From the NCBI RefSeq assembly GCF_001276715.1, contig NZ_LIUQ01000040.1:5149-64045 (forward strand): a DNA stretch of 58,897 nucleotides, given 5' to 3'. Both the position numbers and the translations under genes were made by a program. The notes beneath the pieces are model-generated. The model was not told where the DNA came from, did not search any database, and was given only the letters and a program-made list of their open reading frames with translations. This document shows positions 11,601 through 18,800 of this stretch, piece after piece (position 1 is the stretch's first letter; each line of letters starts with the position of its first letter). This DNA comes from Planktothricoides sp. SR001. Its GTDB lineage: Bacteria > Cyanobacteriota > Cyanobacteriia > Cyanobacteriales > Laspinemataceae.

Positions 11601-12945
11601 AGAAATACTAGAAATGCTGCTGATGGAATCACCTGTGCAGGTGGGAGTTATGCCGATGAATTGGACGCGATTCTGGGAAAGACAAACGGCAATTACTCCA
11701 ATATTTTCCCAATTGCAGCAGAGCTTAGAATTAAAAGTTGGCCAGCAATCTGTTATCGAGTTTCATAAACATTTAGAAACTCTGCCTTTTGCGGAACGGA
11801 AAGCCGCTTTAACAAGCCATTTATGTAGCCAAGCAGCAAAAATTCTTGGGATAAAAAATCCTCAGCAGTTATCTACAGGGGAACGGCTGGTAGATTTGGG
11901 ACTAGACTCTTTGATGGCGATCGAATTTTTGAGTTTGTTGCAATCTAGTTTAGGAGTTTCCTTAAGTTCAGCGTTGCTGTTTGAGTATCCTACTGTTGAG
12001 GCACTGGTTGATTATTTGTCTAAGGATTTTGTGACTTCTGAAGAGGTTAATAGCGTTTCTCTGACTCAAGGTAAGGATAGTCAAGCAGTTTTACCGGGGG
12101 CAAATCAGGGGAATAGTTCTCAGCATCACTCTACGATTATTGCCATTCAAACCCAAGGCACAAAAACACCTTTATTCTGTGTATCTGGTATTTTGGGAAG
12201 CGTGTTTGATTTCTATGGTTTGGCACGTTACCTGGGTGCAGATCAACCTTTTTATGGATTGCGTTCTTTGGGATTGGTAACAGGGGAGCAACCTTTAACT
12301 GTAATGACTGAAATTGCGGATCACCATATCCAAGCCATCCAAAAAATTCAACCCCAAGGTCCCTATAAATTGGCTGGACATTCCTTTGGTGGAAAAGTGG
12401 CTTTTGAGATGGCTCGACAACTTCAGGATCAGGGGCAAGCAGTATCTTTCCTGGCAATCATGGATATTCCAGCGGCATTGATAGGGAGCGATCGCCAGAT
12501 TGGAACTTGGGATAATGCTGAATACATCACCAAGCTGGCAGAAATTTATGGGGGTGGCAGTGGTGAGCGTTTAGTAATTTCACCAGAAAGTTTACGCACG
12601 TTAAAGCTAGAGGAGCAATTGAGGGTATTACTAGATCAATTACAACAAATTGGTCAAAAGCTGACTGAAGTAGAATTACAACAAATTTTCTCGGTGTATC
12701 GCGCAAATATGATTGCGGATACAGCCTATATTCCACCCAAGTGCGAGGTTTCTATTACTTTGTTGAGAGCCAAGGAAATAGGGCAGCTTGATTTTCTCCC
12801 CGATGCCATCACCACTGAGAAAGACCCTTCCTGGGGTTGGCAACAGGTTTCTACGAAACCGATTCAACTTCATGTTATCCCTGGTAATCATTTCACAATG
12901 ATTAAGGAACCCCATGTTCAATTTCTGGCTCGGCAACTCAAGTAA
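5650..12945 (+). CDS. type I PKS, one fully reducing module with thioesterase (KS-AT-DH-ER-KR-ACP-TE)
   Basis: A 2431-aa single-module polyketide synthase. KS about 15-440: active Cys198 in TTCATS, His334 (ETHGTG), His378 (NIGHL). AT about 550-860: GHSVG Ser646 and HAFH, the motif usual for malonyl-CoA. DH about 915-1195: His950 and Asp1123, both intact. A central structural region follows, then ER about 1450-1760 with AGAGGVGQ near 1598. KR about 1775-1960: TGGCSGLG and Tyr1926. ACP: Ser2087 in LGLDSL. TE about 2170-2431: Ser2245 (GHSFGG), Asp2272, His2414. Every catalytic residue I checked is present, so one extension should be reduced fully to a methylene and released. There is no loading domain, so the KS probably takes the aminoacyl group from the A-PCP in trans. 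The KS motif TTCATS differs from the common TACSSS. Confidence 0.95.
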   Translation: MNFILNNQDREPLHQPAIAILGMSCRFPGAENIDDFWKNLCNGVESISFFSDSELDFIDPNLLKHPNYIKAGGVLSQIDKFDADFFGYSAKEAAIIDPQQRIFLECAWEALENAGYNSENHQQELFGVYAGSSLSTYLINNVCPSQGFSPAKPYLSHRLFRAANDLHLEQGNGGDHLPMRVSYKLGLTGPSVSVQTTCATSLVAVHLACQSLHCGECDVALAGGVSIFVPHRVGYLYREGMILSPDGHCRAFDADAKGTVFGNGAGVVVLKLLSKAIADGDRIYAVIKGTAVNNDGTHKMSYTAPSIQGQVAVISEALAVAQIDANTISYVETHGTGTALGDPIEITALTQAFHQSTDEPIAKNGFCAIGSVKTNIGHLDDAAGIAGLIKTILALKNGAIPPSLNFNQPNPNIDFANSPFYVNTELVEWNKNDFPRRAGVSSFGMGGTNCHVVLEEAPPTSQPYFTERPTHLLTLSAKTEAALKDLVEKYVDYLGSNSHVELGDICFTANTGRKHFQHRLAIVADSIENLQSQLQHQDLHFSQADSVKNGTAKKLGFLFTGQGSQYLNMGRQLYETQPTFRQNLDRCNDILKEYLDVSLLEVLFSDNQSKLDNTAYTQPALFAVEYALAQLWQSWGIKPDILMGHSVGEYVAATIAGVFSLEDGLKLIAHRGRLMQALPQNGEMVAVLASEQEVLSVISATEKVSLAASNAPQSVVISGEREAIQTICQTLETQGIKTKNLRVFHAFHSPLMEPIIGEFKQIAQQVTFSYPQIPVISNVTGEVITDAITNIDYWCQHILQPVKFAAGMQSLAQQGVEIFIEIGPKPILLGMGRQCLPTDDSGLWLPSLRPEKEDWQALLTSLAELYLHGVKIDWQGFDRDFVRKRVVLPTYPFQRRRYWIDAPAISQIPSFNSDNSQHPLLGVALSLAGTQELRFQGQISKYFPAWLGDHRVFDSIILPGTAYLEMALAAAKNITQSPQSIRLEGVTIQKALVLSENEAKTLQMVLQPEANKAYKFQVFSLESGEDSQKQPSWLIHATGKLYLEAPKTPELLNLIELKQQITEEIAVRDLYQKFQDQQIDYGASFRAVDQVWRNQNTALGYIVLPESLTLDLDSYQVHPVLLDTCLQVLDATLLEEREETYVPVVFEKLEFWQKPSAKMWCYAQLHPQESEETDILKADIKLLDSHGQVIVEVQGLQLKRVRRQTMLGKTENPEQDCLYQIEWQQQKRQSAISKTNQPRHWLIFADSPQSQELATLLRAQGEICILVLAGEEYQNISAQEYRINPACPEHFQQLLSSLPLIDGIVHTWGLEQSINLTSETLEQTALFSCGSALHLVQALVKNNTRPPLWIVTQGAQSIQEQSIQALVPSLLWGMGKTIPLEHPDLKVMRIDLDPQATTNESAQALFAEVFPLLSTDIIEDQIAYRNHERYVARLVRYQTAKASDSAILEIPKQPFRLTIADRGTPDNLKLETINRQLPADTEVEILVHAAGLNFIDVLNVLEMYPGEPPLGIECAGKIVAQGAGVTNLEIGDSVMAIATGSFSQYVTVNANLVVPVPKVLSFEEAATIPESFLTAYWSLHHLAKITSGKRVLIHAGAGGVGQAAVQLALQAGAEVFVTASPSKWDSLKALGVKAVMNSRTLDFAEEIMAVTQGKGVDIILNSLTGEGFIAKSLSVLAENGCFLELAKRDIWSYEQMAQFRPDVSYFKVDTAKACQEESATIQLMLRHLVQQFENHKLKPLTNTVFPIQSAVNAFRYMQQAKHIGKIILNWQTGIVQANGSYLITGGCSGLGLLVARWLVEQGARHLILLGRSGVQQENAAQIAEIEQAGTSVTIMPADVSNWVEMTKVFSYINENLPPLRGIIHAAGVLDDGLIQQQTWQRFTKVMAPKVQGAWNLHNLSQHESLDFFVMFSSSASLLGAPGQGNYAAANAFLDALASYRRSQGLAGLSINWGPWAEVGMTAKLQLGDRLSQKGEDSIYPQQGLEILEMLLMESPVQVGVMPMNWTRFWERQTAITPIFSQLQQSLELKVGQQSVIEFHKHLETLPFAERKAALTSHLCSQAAKILGIKNPQQLSTGERLVDLGLDSLMAIEFLSLLQSSLGVSLSSALLFEYPTVEALVDYLSKDFVTSEEVNSVSLTQGKDSQAVLPGANQGNSSQHHSTIIAIQTQGTKTPLFCVSGILGSVFDFYGLARYLGADQPFYGLRSLGLVTGEQPLTVMTEIADHHIQAIQKIQPQGPYKLAGHSFGGKVAFEMARQLQDQGQAVSFLAIMDIPAALIGSDRQIGTWDNAEYITKLAEIYGGGSGERLVISPESLRTLKLEEQLRVLLDQLQQIGQKLTEVELQQIFSVYRANMIADTAYIPPKCEVSITLLRAKEIGQLDFLPDAITTEKDPSWGWQQVSTKPIQLHVIPGNHFTMIKEPHVQFLARQLK

Positions 12946-13024
12946 AGAAAAGTAACAATCTAGTTGACAAATGTATCGTTTTAACCGAAAATTGGGATGA
13001 CCAATAAACAAATTTTAGGGATCC

Positions 13025-13966
13025 ATGTTGACATCTAAGGCCGAAATTCGTACAACTCGATCTCTTACGCCAGAGCAGATTGCTCAATATCACAAAGATG
13101 GGTTTCTAATTATCCGAGGCTTTTTCGATTTGGATGAAATTGAACCAATGCGGAAAGCTTGCGAAGAAGACCCAAATGTTATGGGCTATCAAACCAGCAT
13201 TGTTGATACCTTTGGCAAGGTTTATAAAGTAACTACTTGGACGGATTTACAACAAAGCTATTTAGGAGTTGTGCCGAGACTTGCTCGGGTGGTAGATGGA
13301 GCCGAAGCTCTTTTAGGAGAAGAGTGTTACCACTGGCATTCTAAAATTCTCAAAAAAGATCCCTACTGTGAAGGGACTGTGGATTGGCATCAGGATTGCG
13401 CTTTTTGGTATCACAATGGTTGTCTATTTCCTCACTTTGCCACTTGTACAATTGCCATTACTGCCAACACTAAAGAAAATGGCTGTATTCAAATGGTGAA
13501 GGGTTCTCATCTGGCTAGCCGATTTGATATGGCTCGGGGAGATCAAGCCGTATTCGCCGATCCGAAACGTGTCAAGGAAATTCTTAAGCGTTTAGAGGTT
13601 GTTGATTGTGAGATGGAACCGGGGGATGTGATGTTTTTTCACGGTAATACCCTGCACTGTTCCGGCCCCAATCGTACCGGTTCCCCCCGTACCGTAATTC
13701 ATTGCCATTACAATGCCGTTTCTAATGTACCTTTCTGGGTGGAAGGACAGGAACATCACCAATACAAACCAATTGAAAAATTACCTGATTCTACGATTAA
13801 GGATGGTAACTACTCATCCGTATTTGAACAACACCATTTTCATCCCAACGAAGAAGGAGAAACAGGTGATGGAGGACTGGGAATATTCAAAAAGCAAGAT
13901 TGGTATATTAGCCTAGAAGACGACTATAGCGGCAAAGAAAGCCCTTTTGCTAACCTAGAAGTATAG
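13025..13966 (+). CDS. phytanoyl-CoA dioxygenase (PhyH) family Fe(II)/2-oxoglutarate oxygenase
   Basis: A 313-aa cytosolic oxygenase expected to hydroxylate or desaturate a pathway intermediate using 2-oxoglutarate and O2. The facial triad is visible as WHQD (His122, Asp124) and the distal His211 in FHGNTLHCSGPN. Arg222 in SPRTVIH is placed to bind 2-oxoglutarate. Length and order match the PhyH family. It starts 79 bases after the PKS and is followed at 37 bases by the radical SAM gene. With the di-iron hydroxylase and the Rieske enzyme it is one of three mechanistically different oxygenases here, which implies a heavily oxidised product. Confidence 0.9.
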   Translation: MLTSKAEIRTTRSLTPEQIAQYHKDGFLIIRGFFDLDEIEPMRKACEEDPNVMGYQTSIVDTFGKVYKVTTWTDLQQSYLGVVPRLARVVDGAEALLGEECYHWHSKILKKDPYCEGTVDWHQDCAFWYHNGCLFPHFATCTIAITANTKENGCIQMVKGSHLASRFDMARGDQAVFADPKRVKEILKRLEVVDCEMEPGDVMFFHGNTLHCSGPNRTGSPRTVIHCHYNAVSNVPFWVEGQEHHQYKPIEKLPDSTIKDGNYSSVFEQHHFHPNEEGETGDGGLGIFKKQDWYISLEDDYSGKESPFANLEV

Positions 13967-14003
13967 GATTATAGGATTAATTTAACCCAGGATTGCTTGA
14001 AAT

Positions 14004-15095
14004 ATGTTGTGTGAAGATAACCGAACCTTAACTCGTCGTGAAGAAAATCGGGTTCTGAATCTGGAAGAATATCGCCAGGGCAAAACCTATCTGAAAAGTC
14101 TTCCCTTGTATGTAATGGTGGAATTGACCCAGGGTTGCAATTTGCATTGCACCATGTGTCGTCCCGAAGTCATCACCATTTCCTCGCGGATGATGTCGGC
14201 AGAAATTTATGAAAAAATTGCGGCTGAACTTTTTCCCACAGCCCAAATGGTGGATTTGCGGGGAGATGGCGAAAGCCTAATCATACCGGATATTTGCAAA
14301 TACATCGAAACAACGGCTAACTATGGGGTGGCAATTCGTTTTGTCAGCAATATGTCTTTCCAACGGGATGATGTACTTGATTTGCTGATCGAAAAAGGTT
14401 GTTATCTGTCGATTTCGGTGGATAGTGCCGATCCAGAAATTTTTGCTCACTTGCGTCGTGGCGGTAATCTTACCAAAGTAGAAAGAAATTTGCGAAAGTT
14501 GGCGACGGGTTATCGCGAACGTTGGGGTTCAACCGAGCGGATTAATCTGAACACCACTGTACAGTATCCAGCCCTAAAATCCTTACCCGATTTGATTGAT
14601 TTTGCGGCGGAGATTGGCATTCAAGAAATTCGCCTGTCCTCCGTTCATGCCTCCCCTAATTCACCTTTAAGTTTGCACAATCACGATCGGGAGGTGGATG
14701 ACACTCTTAAGAAAATGCAAGAACGCAGTCGCCTACACGGGGTGAAAGTTGCTGCCTCTACGCAGGTTGGTACTCTCCCCCAAAAAACCGACGATACTTC
14801 TGCTTGTTTACATCCTTGGAGTTATGTATCGTTTAAATATGACGGGTTTATTAGTTTCTGCGATCACTTGATTGGAACGGGTTCAGAAATTTACCATCTC
14901 GGTCATATTAATGAATCTTCTTTCGAGCAAGTTTGGAATGGGGAGAAATGGCAAACTTTACGTCAGGAACATCTTTCCCACCGTTGCCCTGATGCACCAT
15001 ATTTCAAAGAGTGTAGTTGGTGCTACAAAAATCGTTATATTGATTTCGAGCATTTCTTTTTACCGGAAGCTCAGAAGCAAATTTGCACTCTTTAA
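14004..15095 (+). CDS. SPASM-type radical SAM enzyme
   Basis: A 363-aa radical SAM protein. The cluster-binding CxxxCxxC is CNLHCTMC (Cys45, Cys49, Cys52), followed by the family's glycine/acidic motif in LRGDGESL. The C-terminal third has a SPASM-like set of cysteines (ACLHPWSYV, FCDH, RCPDAPYFKECSWC) for auxiliary Fe-S clusters. Relatives do epimerisation, C-C bond formation or dehydrogenation on peptides and small molecules; the reaction here cannot be told from sequence. It is in operon with the PhyH dioxygenase (37-base gap) and the EamA exporter (28-base gap). Confidence 0.88.
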   Translation: MLCEDNRTLTRREENRVLNLEEYRQGKTYLKSLPLYVMVELTQGCNLHCTMCRPEVITISSRMMSAEIYEKIAAELFPTAQMVDLRGDGESLIIPDICKYIETTANYGVAIRFVSNMSFQRDDVLDLLIEKGCYLSISVDSADPEIFAHLRRGGNLTKVERNLRKLATGYRERWGSTERINLNTTVQYPALKSLPDLIDFAAEIGIQEIRLSSVHASPNSPLSLHNHDREVDDTLKKMQERSRLHGVKVAASTQVGTLPQKTDDTSACLHPWSYVSFKYDGFISFCDHLIGTGSEIYHLGHINESSFEQVWNGEKWQTLRQEHLSHRCPDAPYFKECSWCYKNRYIDFEHFFLPEAQKQICTL

Positions 15096-15123
15096 ATCCT
15101 TATTTCCTCCCTAGCGTGAAACC

Positions 15124-16152
15124 GTGAATTCTTTCCCTCATATCTCTGCTGTATCCGATGAGATACCCCAAAAGTTGCTGTTAAAATCAGAAAAATTGTG
15201 GTCTTTTCTCTCTTTGTTAGGAGGATTGATATCGTTTTCTTTTGTTCCTGTTTTTACGAAATGGGGGGCTTTGGAGATTAGTGCAGAAACCACTATCTTT
15301 GATCGGTTTTTTCTGACCACGATTATTCTTGGTTTGGCAAGTGGAATCCAGGCTTTATATCGGCAATTCAAGCCGAAGTTAGAGCCATCTCAACTCCTAC
15401 CAAAACCTGCCCTTTCCCTGATGCAATTGCTGGGGTTGTTACTGCTGACAGGAACTTTTTTAGCGGCAATGCTGCTGAGTTTAGCTTGGTCTTTAATTCA
15501 AACGACTGTAGCTAATTGCGAATTGATTAATAATCTGACTCCTGTTTTTACAGTTTTTGGGGGATGGCTATTATTTAAGCATCGCTTTGACAGACGTTTT
15601 CTGATCGGATGTGCGATCGCGGTTTCAGGATTATTGATCGTCGGATTTAATGACTTTCAGATCGGCATTGATAAATTACAAGGTGACTTATTAGCCCTTG
15701 TTTCAGCACTTTTTTTATCAGCCTATTTATTGGGAGCAGAAAAACTCCGCAATCATTGGAACACAGACACCGTATTGCTGGGATGCTTTAGCTGTGGCAT
15801 ACCATTGACCTTAGTGGTGCTGGCAATAAATCACGAAAGTTTGTTTCCCACCTCGGGGCAAAGTTGGCTACCAATTTTCAGTATGTCGGTTGCCGGTTTG
15901 CTTGGGCAAGGAATGCTTTTGTATAGCCTGAAAAAACTTTCCTCGGCCTTCGTAGCGCTGGTTTTTTTACTAACACCATTTACCACCGCAATCCTGGCTA
16001 GAATCATGTTTTTAGAAACAGTAAGCTGGTCTAATTCATTCGCATTTTTCGTAGTAATTATAGGACTTTTTTTAACTATTACTAGCTCTTCTACTTTTAA
16101 GGAAAAAGACAATAATCTACCATCTTATATTAATTCTTCAGAAGATGCTTAG
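15124..16152 (+). CDS. EamA / drug-metabolite transporter superfamily protein
   Basis: A 342-aa membrane protein with about ten hydrophobic segments arranged as two repeats of five, the hallmark of EamA (DMT) transporters. It starts with GTG at 15124 and the soluble N-terminus is about 30 residues. Its position inside the cluster suggests it exports the product or an intermediate, or imports a precursor. The direction and substrate are inference. It is flanked by the radical SAM gene (28 bases) and the Rieske gene (33 bases). Confidence 0.85.
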   Translation: MNSFPHISAVSDEIPQKLLLKSEKLWSFLSLLGGLISFSFVPVFTKWGALEISAETTIFDRFFLTTIILGLASGIQALYRQFKPKLEPSQLLPKPALSLMQLLGLLLLTGTFLAAMLLSLAWSLIQTTVANCELINNLTPVFTVFGGWLLFKHRFDRRFLIGCAIAVSGLLIVGFNDFQIGIDKLQGDLLALVSALFLSAYLLGAEKLRNHWNTDTVLLGCFSCGIPLTLVVLAINHESLFPTSGQSWLPIFSMSVAGLLGQGMLLYSLKKLSSAFVALVFLLTPFTTAILARIMFLETVSWSNSFAFFVVIIGLFLTITSSSTFKEKDNNLPSYINSSEDA

Positions 16153-16185
16153 TCAATTGAAATATTTGTCAGGAGATAACAAAAG

Positions 16186-17253
16186 ATGCTGTTACAAACT
16201 AAGCACTTGGGGCTTCCTTCCCAATATTATACTGATGCAGAGATTTTTGCCAAGGAAATGAAAACCCTTTGGCGTAACACCTGGCAATTAGTAGGTCGGC
16301 AAGAAACTATTCCTGAACCTGGAGATTATCTCACCTATACTTTAGGAGAAGAGCCAATTTTTGTCGTGCGGGCAACCGATGGGTCTTTAAAAGCTATGCA
16401 CAATTTATGTCCCCATCGTGGAGCAAAGTTATTAGAGGGGGAGGGGAGTTGCGCTCATCACAAAATTACCTGTCCCTATCATGCTTGGACTTATAATTTA
16501 GACGGTCATCTACTAGGAATTACTAAGCCTAAGCTTTTTCCTAATTTTGACAAATCTAAAATTCGCCTAGTTCCAGCACAAGTAGGAACCTGGGGAGGAT
16601 TTATTTTTGTAAATCCCAATGCTGAGGCAGAATCTCTGGAAGACTACTTAGCCGAAATGCCCGCTTTTTTGGAAAATTACGATCAGGATTGGAACAATTT
16701 AAGAGAGGTTGATCGTTGGTTCTATGACCAACCTATTAACTGGAAATTGATTGTGGAAAATTACGTCGAAGATTACCATTTTGAGGCAGTCCACAGTCAG
16801 GGTTTTGGCACAGTTTACGACAGCGACAATATCCGCAGCTTACCCACTGGTCGTCACCTCCGCATTAAGGTTCCCTATACCAATAATCAGGGAGGAGAAT
16901 TTTTTACTAGCTTTTCCGAATCCGGTAAAAGTTCTCATCAGGGTTACATATTTCCCAACATGATGTTGAACCCGCACAAAAAGTTTCTCTCTGTTTTTCA
17001 TCTCATCCCTATAGATGCAAAACATACCCGAGTGGAGATTATTATTTATCAATCTCCTACTCAATTTGCAGATATTCCCTATCGAAAGAACGAGTTTCGT
17101 AAGGGGTTTGACGTGCTGATGGAAGAGGATTTTTCAATCTGTCGGCAAATTCAGGCTGGTATCAACTCACGCGCCTATCAAGTGGTGCAATTAGCCCAGG
17201 ATCATGAGTTAGGCGTTGCTCACTTCCAGAATGTTTTGTCAGAATATATCTGA
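16186..17253 (+). CDS. Rieske non-heme iron oxygenase
   Basis: A 355-aa oxygenase alpha subunit. The Rieske 2Fe-2S site is CPHRGAK followed by CPYHAW (Cys75, His77, Cys96, His99). The catalytic iron site is ENYVEDYHFEAVH (His198, His203) with Asp315 in EEDFSICR as carboxylate ligand. An AGGAGA ribosome site sits nine bases before the ATG. It should hydroxylate or otherwise oxidise the scaffold using electrons from a reductase, which is not encoded here and must be recruited from the host. Saxitoxin clusters use related enzymes (SxtT, SxtH), but that is family-level analogy only. Confidence 0.92.
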   Translation: MLLQTKHLGLPSQYYTDAEIFAKEMKTLWRNTWQLVGRQETIPEPGDYLTYTLGEEPIFVVRATDGSLKAMHNLCPHRGAKLLEGEGSCAHHKITCPYHAWTYNLDGHLLGITKPKLFPNFDKSKIRLVPAQVGTWGGFIFVNPNAEAESLEDYLAEMPAFLENYDQDWNNLREVDRWFYDQPINWKLIVENYVEDYHFEAVHSQGFGTVYDSDNIRSLPTGRHLRIKVPYTNNQGGEFFTSFSESGKSSHQGYIFPNMMLNPHKKFLSVFHLIPIDAKHTRVEIIIYQSPTQFADIPYRKNEFRKGFDVLMEEDFSICRQIQAGINSRAYQVVQLAQDHELGVAHFQNVLSEYI

Positions 17254-17322
17254 ACCATTAGCTACACCATAGCTTGCTAGTACAGGCTAATTTTCAGTGC
17301 CGTTTTTTAGGAGATAAATCAT

Positions 17323-17706
17323 ATGATTATCAGAAAATTAAGCGAAATTATTAACTCTGAGCGAGATATTGCTTGGGGTAATGGCCAAAGTCGGAGATTT
17401 TTGTTAGCTAGAGATGGCATGGGCTATTCCCTGACGGATACCATAATTGATGCCGGAACAGAATCTCTGTTAGAATACACTAATCATTTAGAAGCTTGTT
17501 ACTGCATTGAGGGAGAAGGCGAAGTACAATCTGATGGAATTGTTTACCCCATTGAACCAGGGACGATGTATGCTCTGGATCGACGGGAAGCGCATTATTT
17601 GCGGGCCAAAACTCAGATGCGTCTGATTTGTGTTTTTAATCCACCCCTTCAAGGTCATGAATCTCACAAATTATCAACTGAGTTCAGTTCCAGTTATGCC
17701 ATGTAA
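17323..17706 (+). CDS. ectoine synthase-like cupin (EctC family), orphan
   Basis: A 127-aa cupin very close to L-ectoine synthase throughout, including EGEGEV, PIEPGTMYALD, HYLR and CVFNPPL. From memory of characterised EctC, the metal ligands Glu57, Tyr85 and His93 correspond to Glu57, Tyr83 and His91 here. Substrate-contact residues Arg25, His55, Phe105, Glu113 and His115 also appear kept; the Trp near position 21 is not. EctC closes a cyclic amidine ring by water elimination. No ectA, ectB or ectD is nearby, so ectoine synthesis is unlikely. It may cyclise a diamino or amidine-bearing intermediate of this pathway. TAGGAGATAA before the ATG is a strong ribosome site. Confidence 0.85.
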   Translation: MIIRKLSEIINSERDIAWGNGQSRRFLLARDGMGYSLTDTIIDAGTESLLEYTNHLEACYCIEGEGEVQSDGIVYPIEPGTMYALDRREAHYLRAKTQMRLICVFNPPLQGHESHKLSTEFSSSYAM

Positions 17707-17751
17707 ATTAGGTAGGTCATAGGTTATTAATTTAATTAACCGGAAGACCCA

Positions 17752-17819
17752 AGAAATCGGGTTTCTGATTGAATCGGTACAATCGTTTTTGAGACTCCCT
17801 TCACAGAAACCAGATTTCT
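17752..17819. repeat. diverged copies of the AGAAACCCGGTTTCT palindrome
   Basis: Two degenerate copies (17752-17766 and 17805-17819) lie between the cupin and sulfotransferase genes, the largest gap inside the core operon. They could form a hairpin that attenuates or processes the transcript. That role is inferred. Confidence 0.6.
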
Positions 17820-17852
17820 TCCTGGTTACCGCTATCAGATTTCATTTCGACA

Positions 17853-18761
17853 GTGGAAAATAGCCAGAAAAATTGGATAAAACACTCCCAAAAGCGTTCA
17901 TTTGATATGTTCACTGTAGATCCGACTGTAGACACTTATATCATTTCATTTCCTAAATGCGGGCGTACTTGGCTCAAGTTAATGATAGGGCAGGCAATCG
18001 TGGGTCATTTAGGTATATCCAACACGAATCTTTTAGATACTCTACTAGACAGTAAATTTCCCTTAGCAAAATTACATCCCTCACTGCCAAAGATTCAGTT
18101 TACCCATGACGACGATCCCCACTGGAAAAAGCCTAATGAGTTAATGAAAACTAAAACACACTACCAAAATACAAAAGTCATCTTTTTGGTAAGAGACCCT
18201 AGAGATTTAGTTGTTTCAACTTATTTTGAACAAAAGAAAAGAGTTCAGTTTTGGCTCAATTCTTTAACAGAAACTCCACACCTCCAAGACTATCAGGAAA
18301 GACTCAACCCTTATGAGGGGGATTTATCCTCTTATTTGAATGAAGAAGTGGGCAGTATAGATACCATTATTAACTTCTACAATATTTGGGCAAAAAATAA
18401 AGATGTGCCTCGAGAGTTTCTTTTGACTCGGTATGAAGATATTCACCAAAATCCTCACGGAGAACTTCGTCGCATTATTGAGTTTTTAGGCATCGCCAAT
18501 ATCAAGTATGAAGTTTTGGATGAAGCAGTTAACTATGCTTCCTTTGATAATATGCGTCAGATGGAAACAGCAGAAATGGCAAATTCATACAGTTTAAAAG
18601 CAACTGATAAGAATGATCCAGAATCTTATAAGACGCGAAAAGGAACAGTTGGGGGTTTTGTTGAGTATTTGAGTTCCGAAGAAATTCAAGCTATTAATTG
18701 TAAAATAAATCAATCTCTTGCCGATTTATATGGGTATAAAAACTCAAAACAATTAACATAA
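17853..18761 (+). CDS. PAPS-dependent sulfotransferase
   Basis: A 302-aa cytosolic-type sulfotransferase that should move sulfate from PAPS to a hydroxyl or amine of the product. The 5'-phosphosulfate loop is SFPKCGRTWLK (Pro34 to Lys42). The 3'-phosphate site is FLVRDPRDLVVSTYFE, and RKGTVGGF near the C-terminus is the usual second 3'-binding loop. The first in-frame start is GTG at 17853. An ATG at 17907 (codon 19), just before the first beta-strand, is an equally good start and would give 284 aa. Its place next to three oxygenases suggests it acts on a hydroxyl they install. Confidence 0.9.
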   Translation: MENSQKNWIKHSQKRSFDMFTVDPTVDTYIISFPKCGRTWLKLMIGQAIVGHLGISNTNLLDTLLDSKFPLAKLHPSLPKIQFTHDDDPHWKKPNELMKTKTHYQNTKVIFLVRDPRDLVVSTYFEQKKRVQFWLNSLTETPHLQDYQERLNPYEGDLSSYLNEEVGSIDTIINFYNIWAKNKDVPREFLLTRYEDIHQNPHGELRRIIEFLGIANIKYEVLDEAVNYASFDNMRQMETAEMANSYSLKATDKNDPESYKTRKGTVGGFVEYLSSEEIQAINCKINQSLADLYGYKNSKQLT

Positions 18762-18800
18762 TGAATATTTGGTAAATTTCATCACCCTTATCGCCATCAA

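Noticed and set aside
17323-17706. Ectoine osmolyte pathway
   Set aside because: Only the EctC-like gene is here; EctA, EctB and EctD are absent, and neighbours are secondary-metabolism genes.
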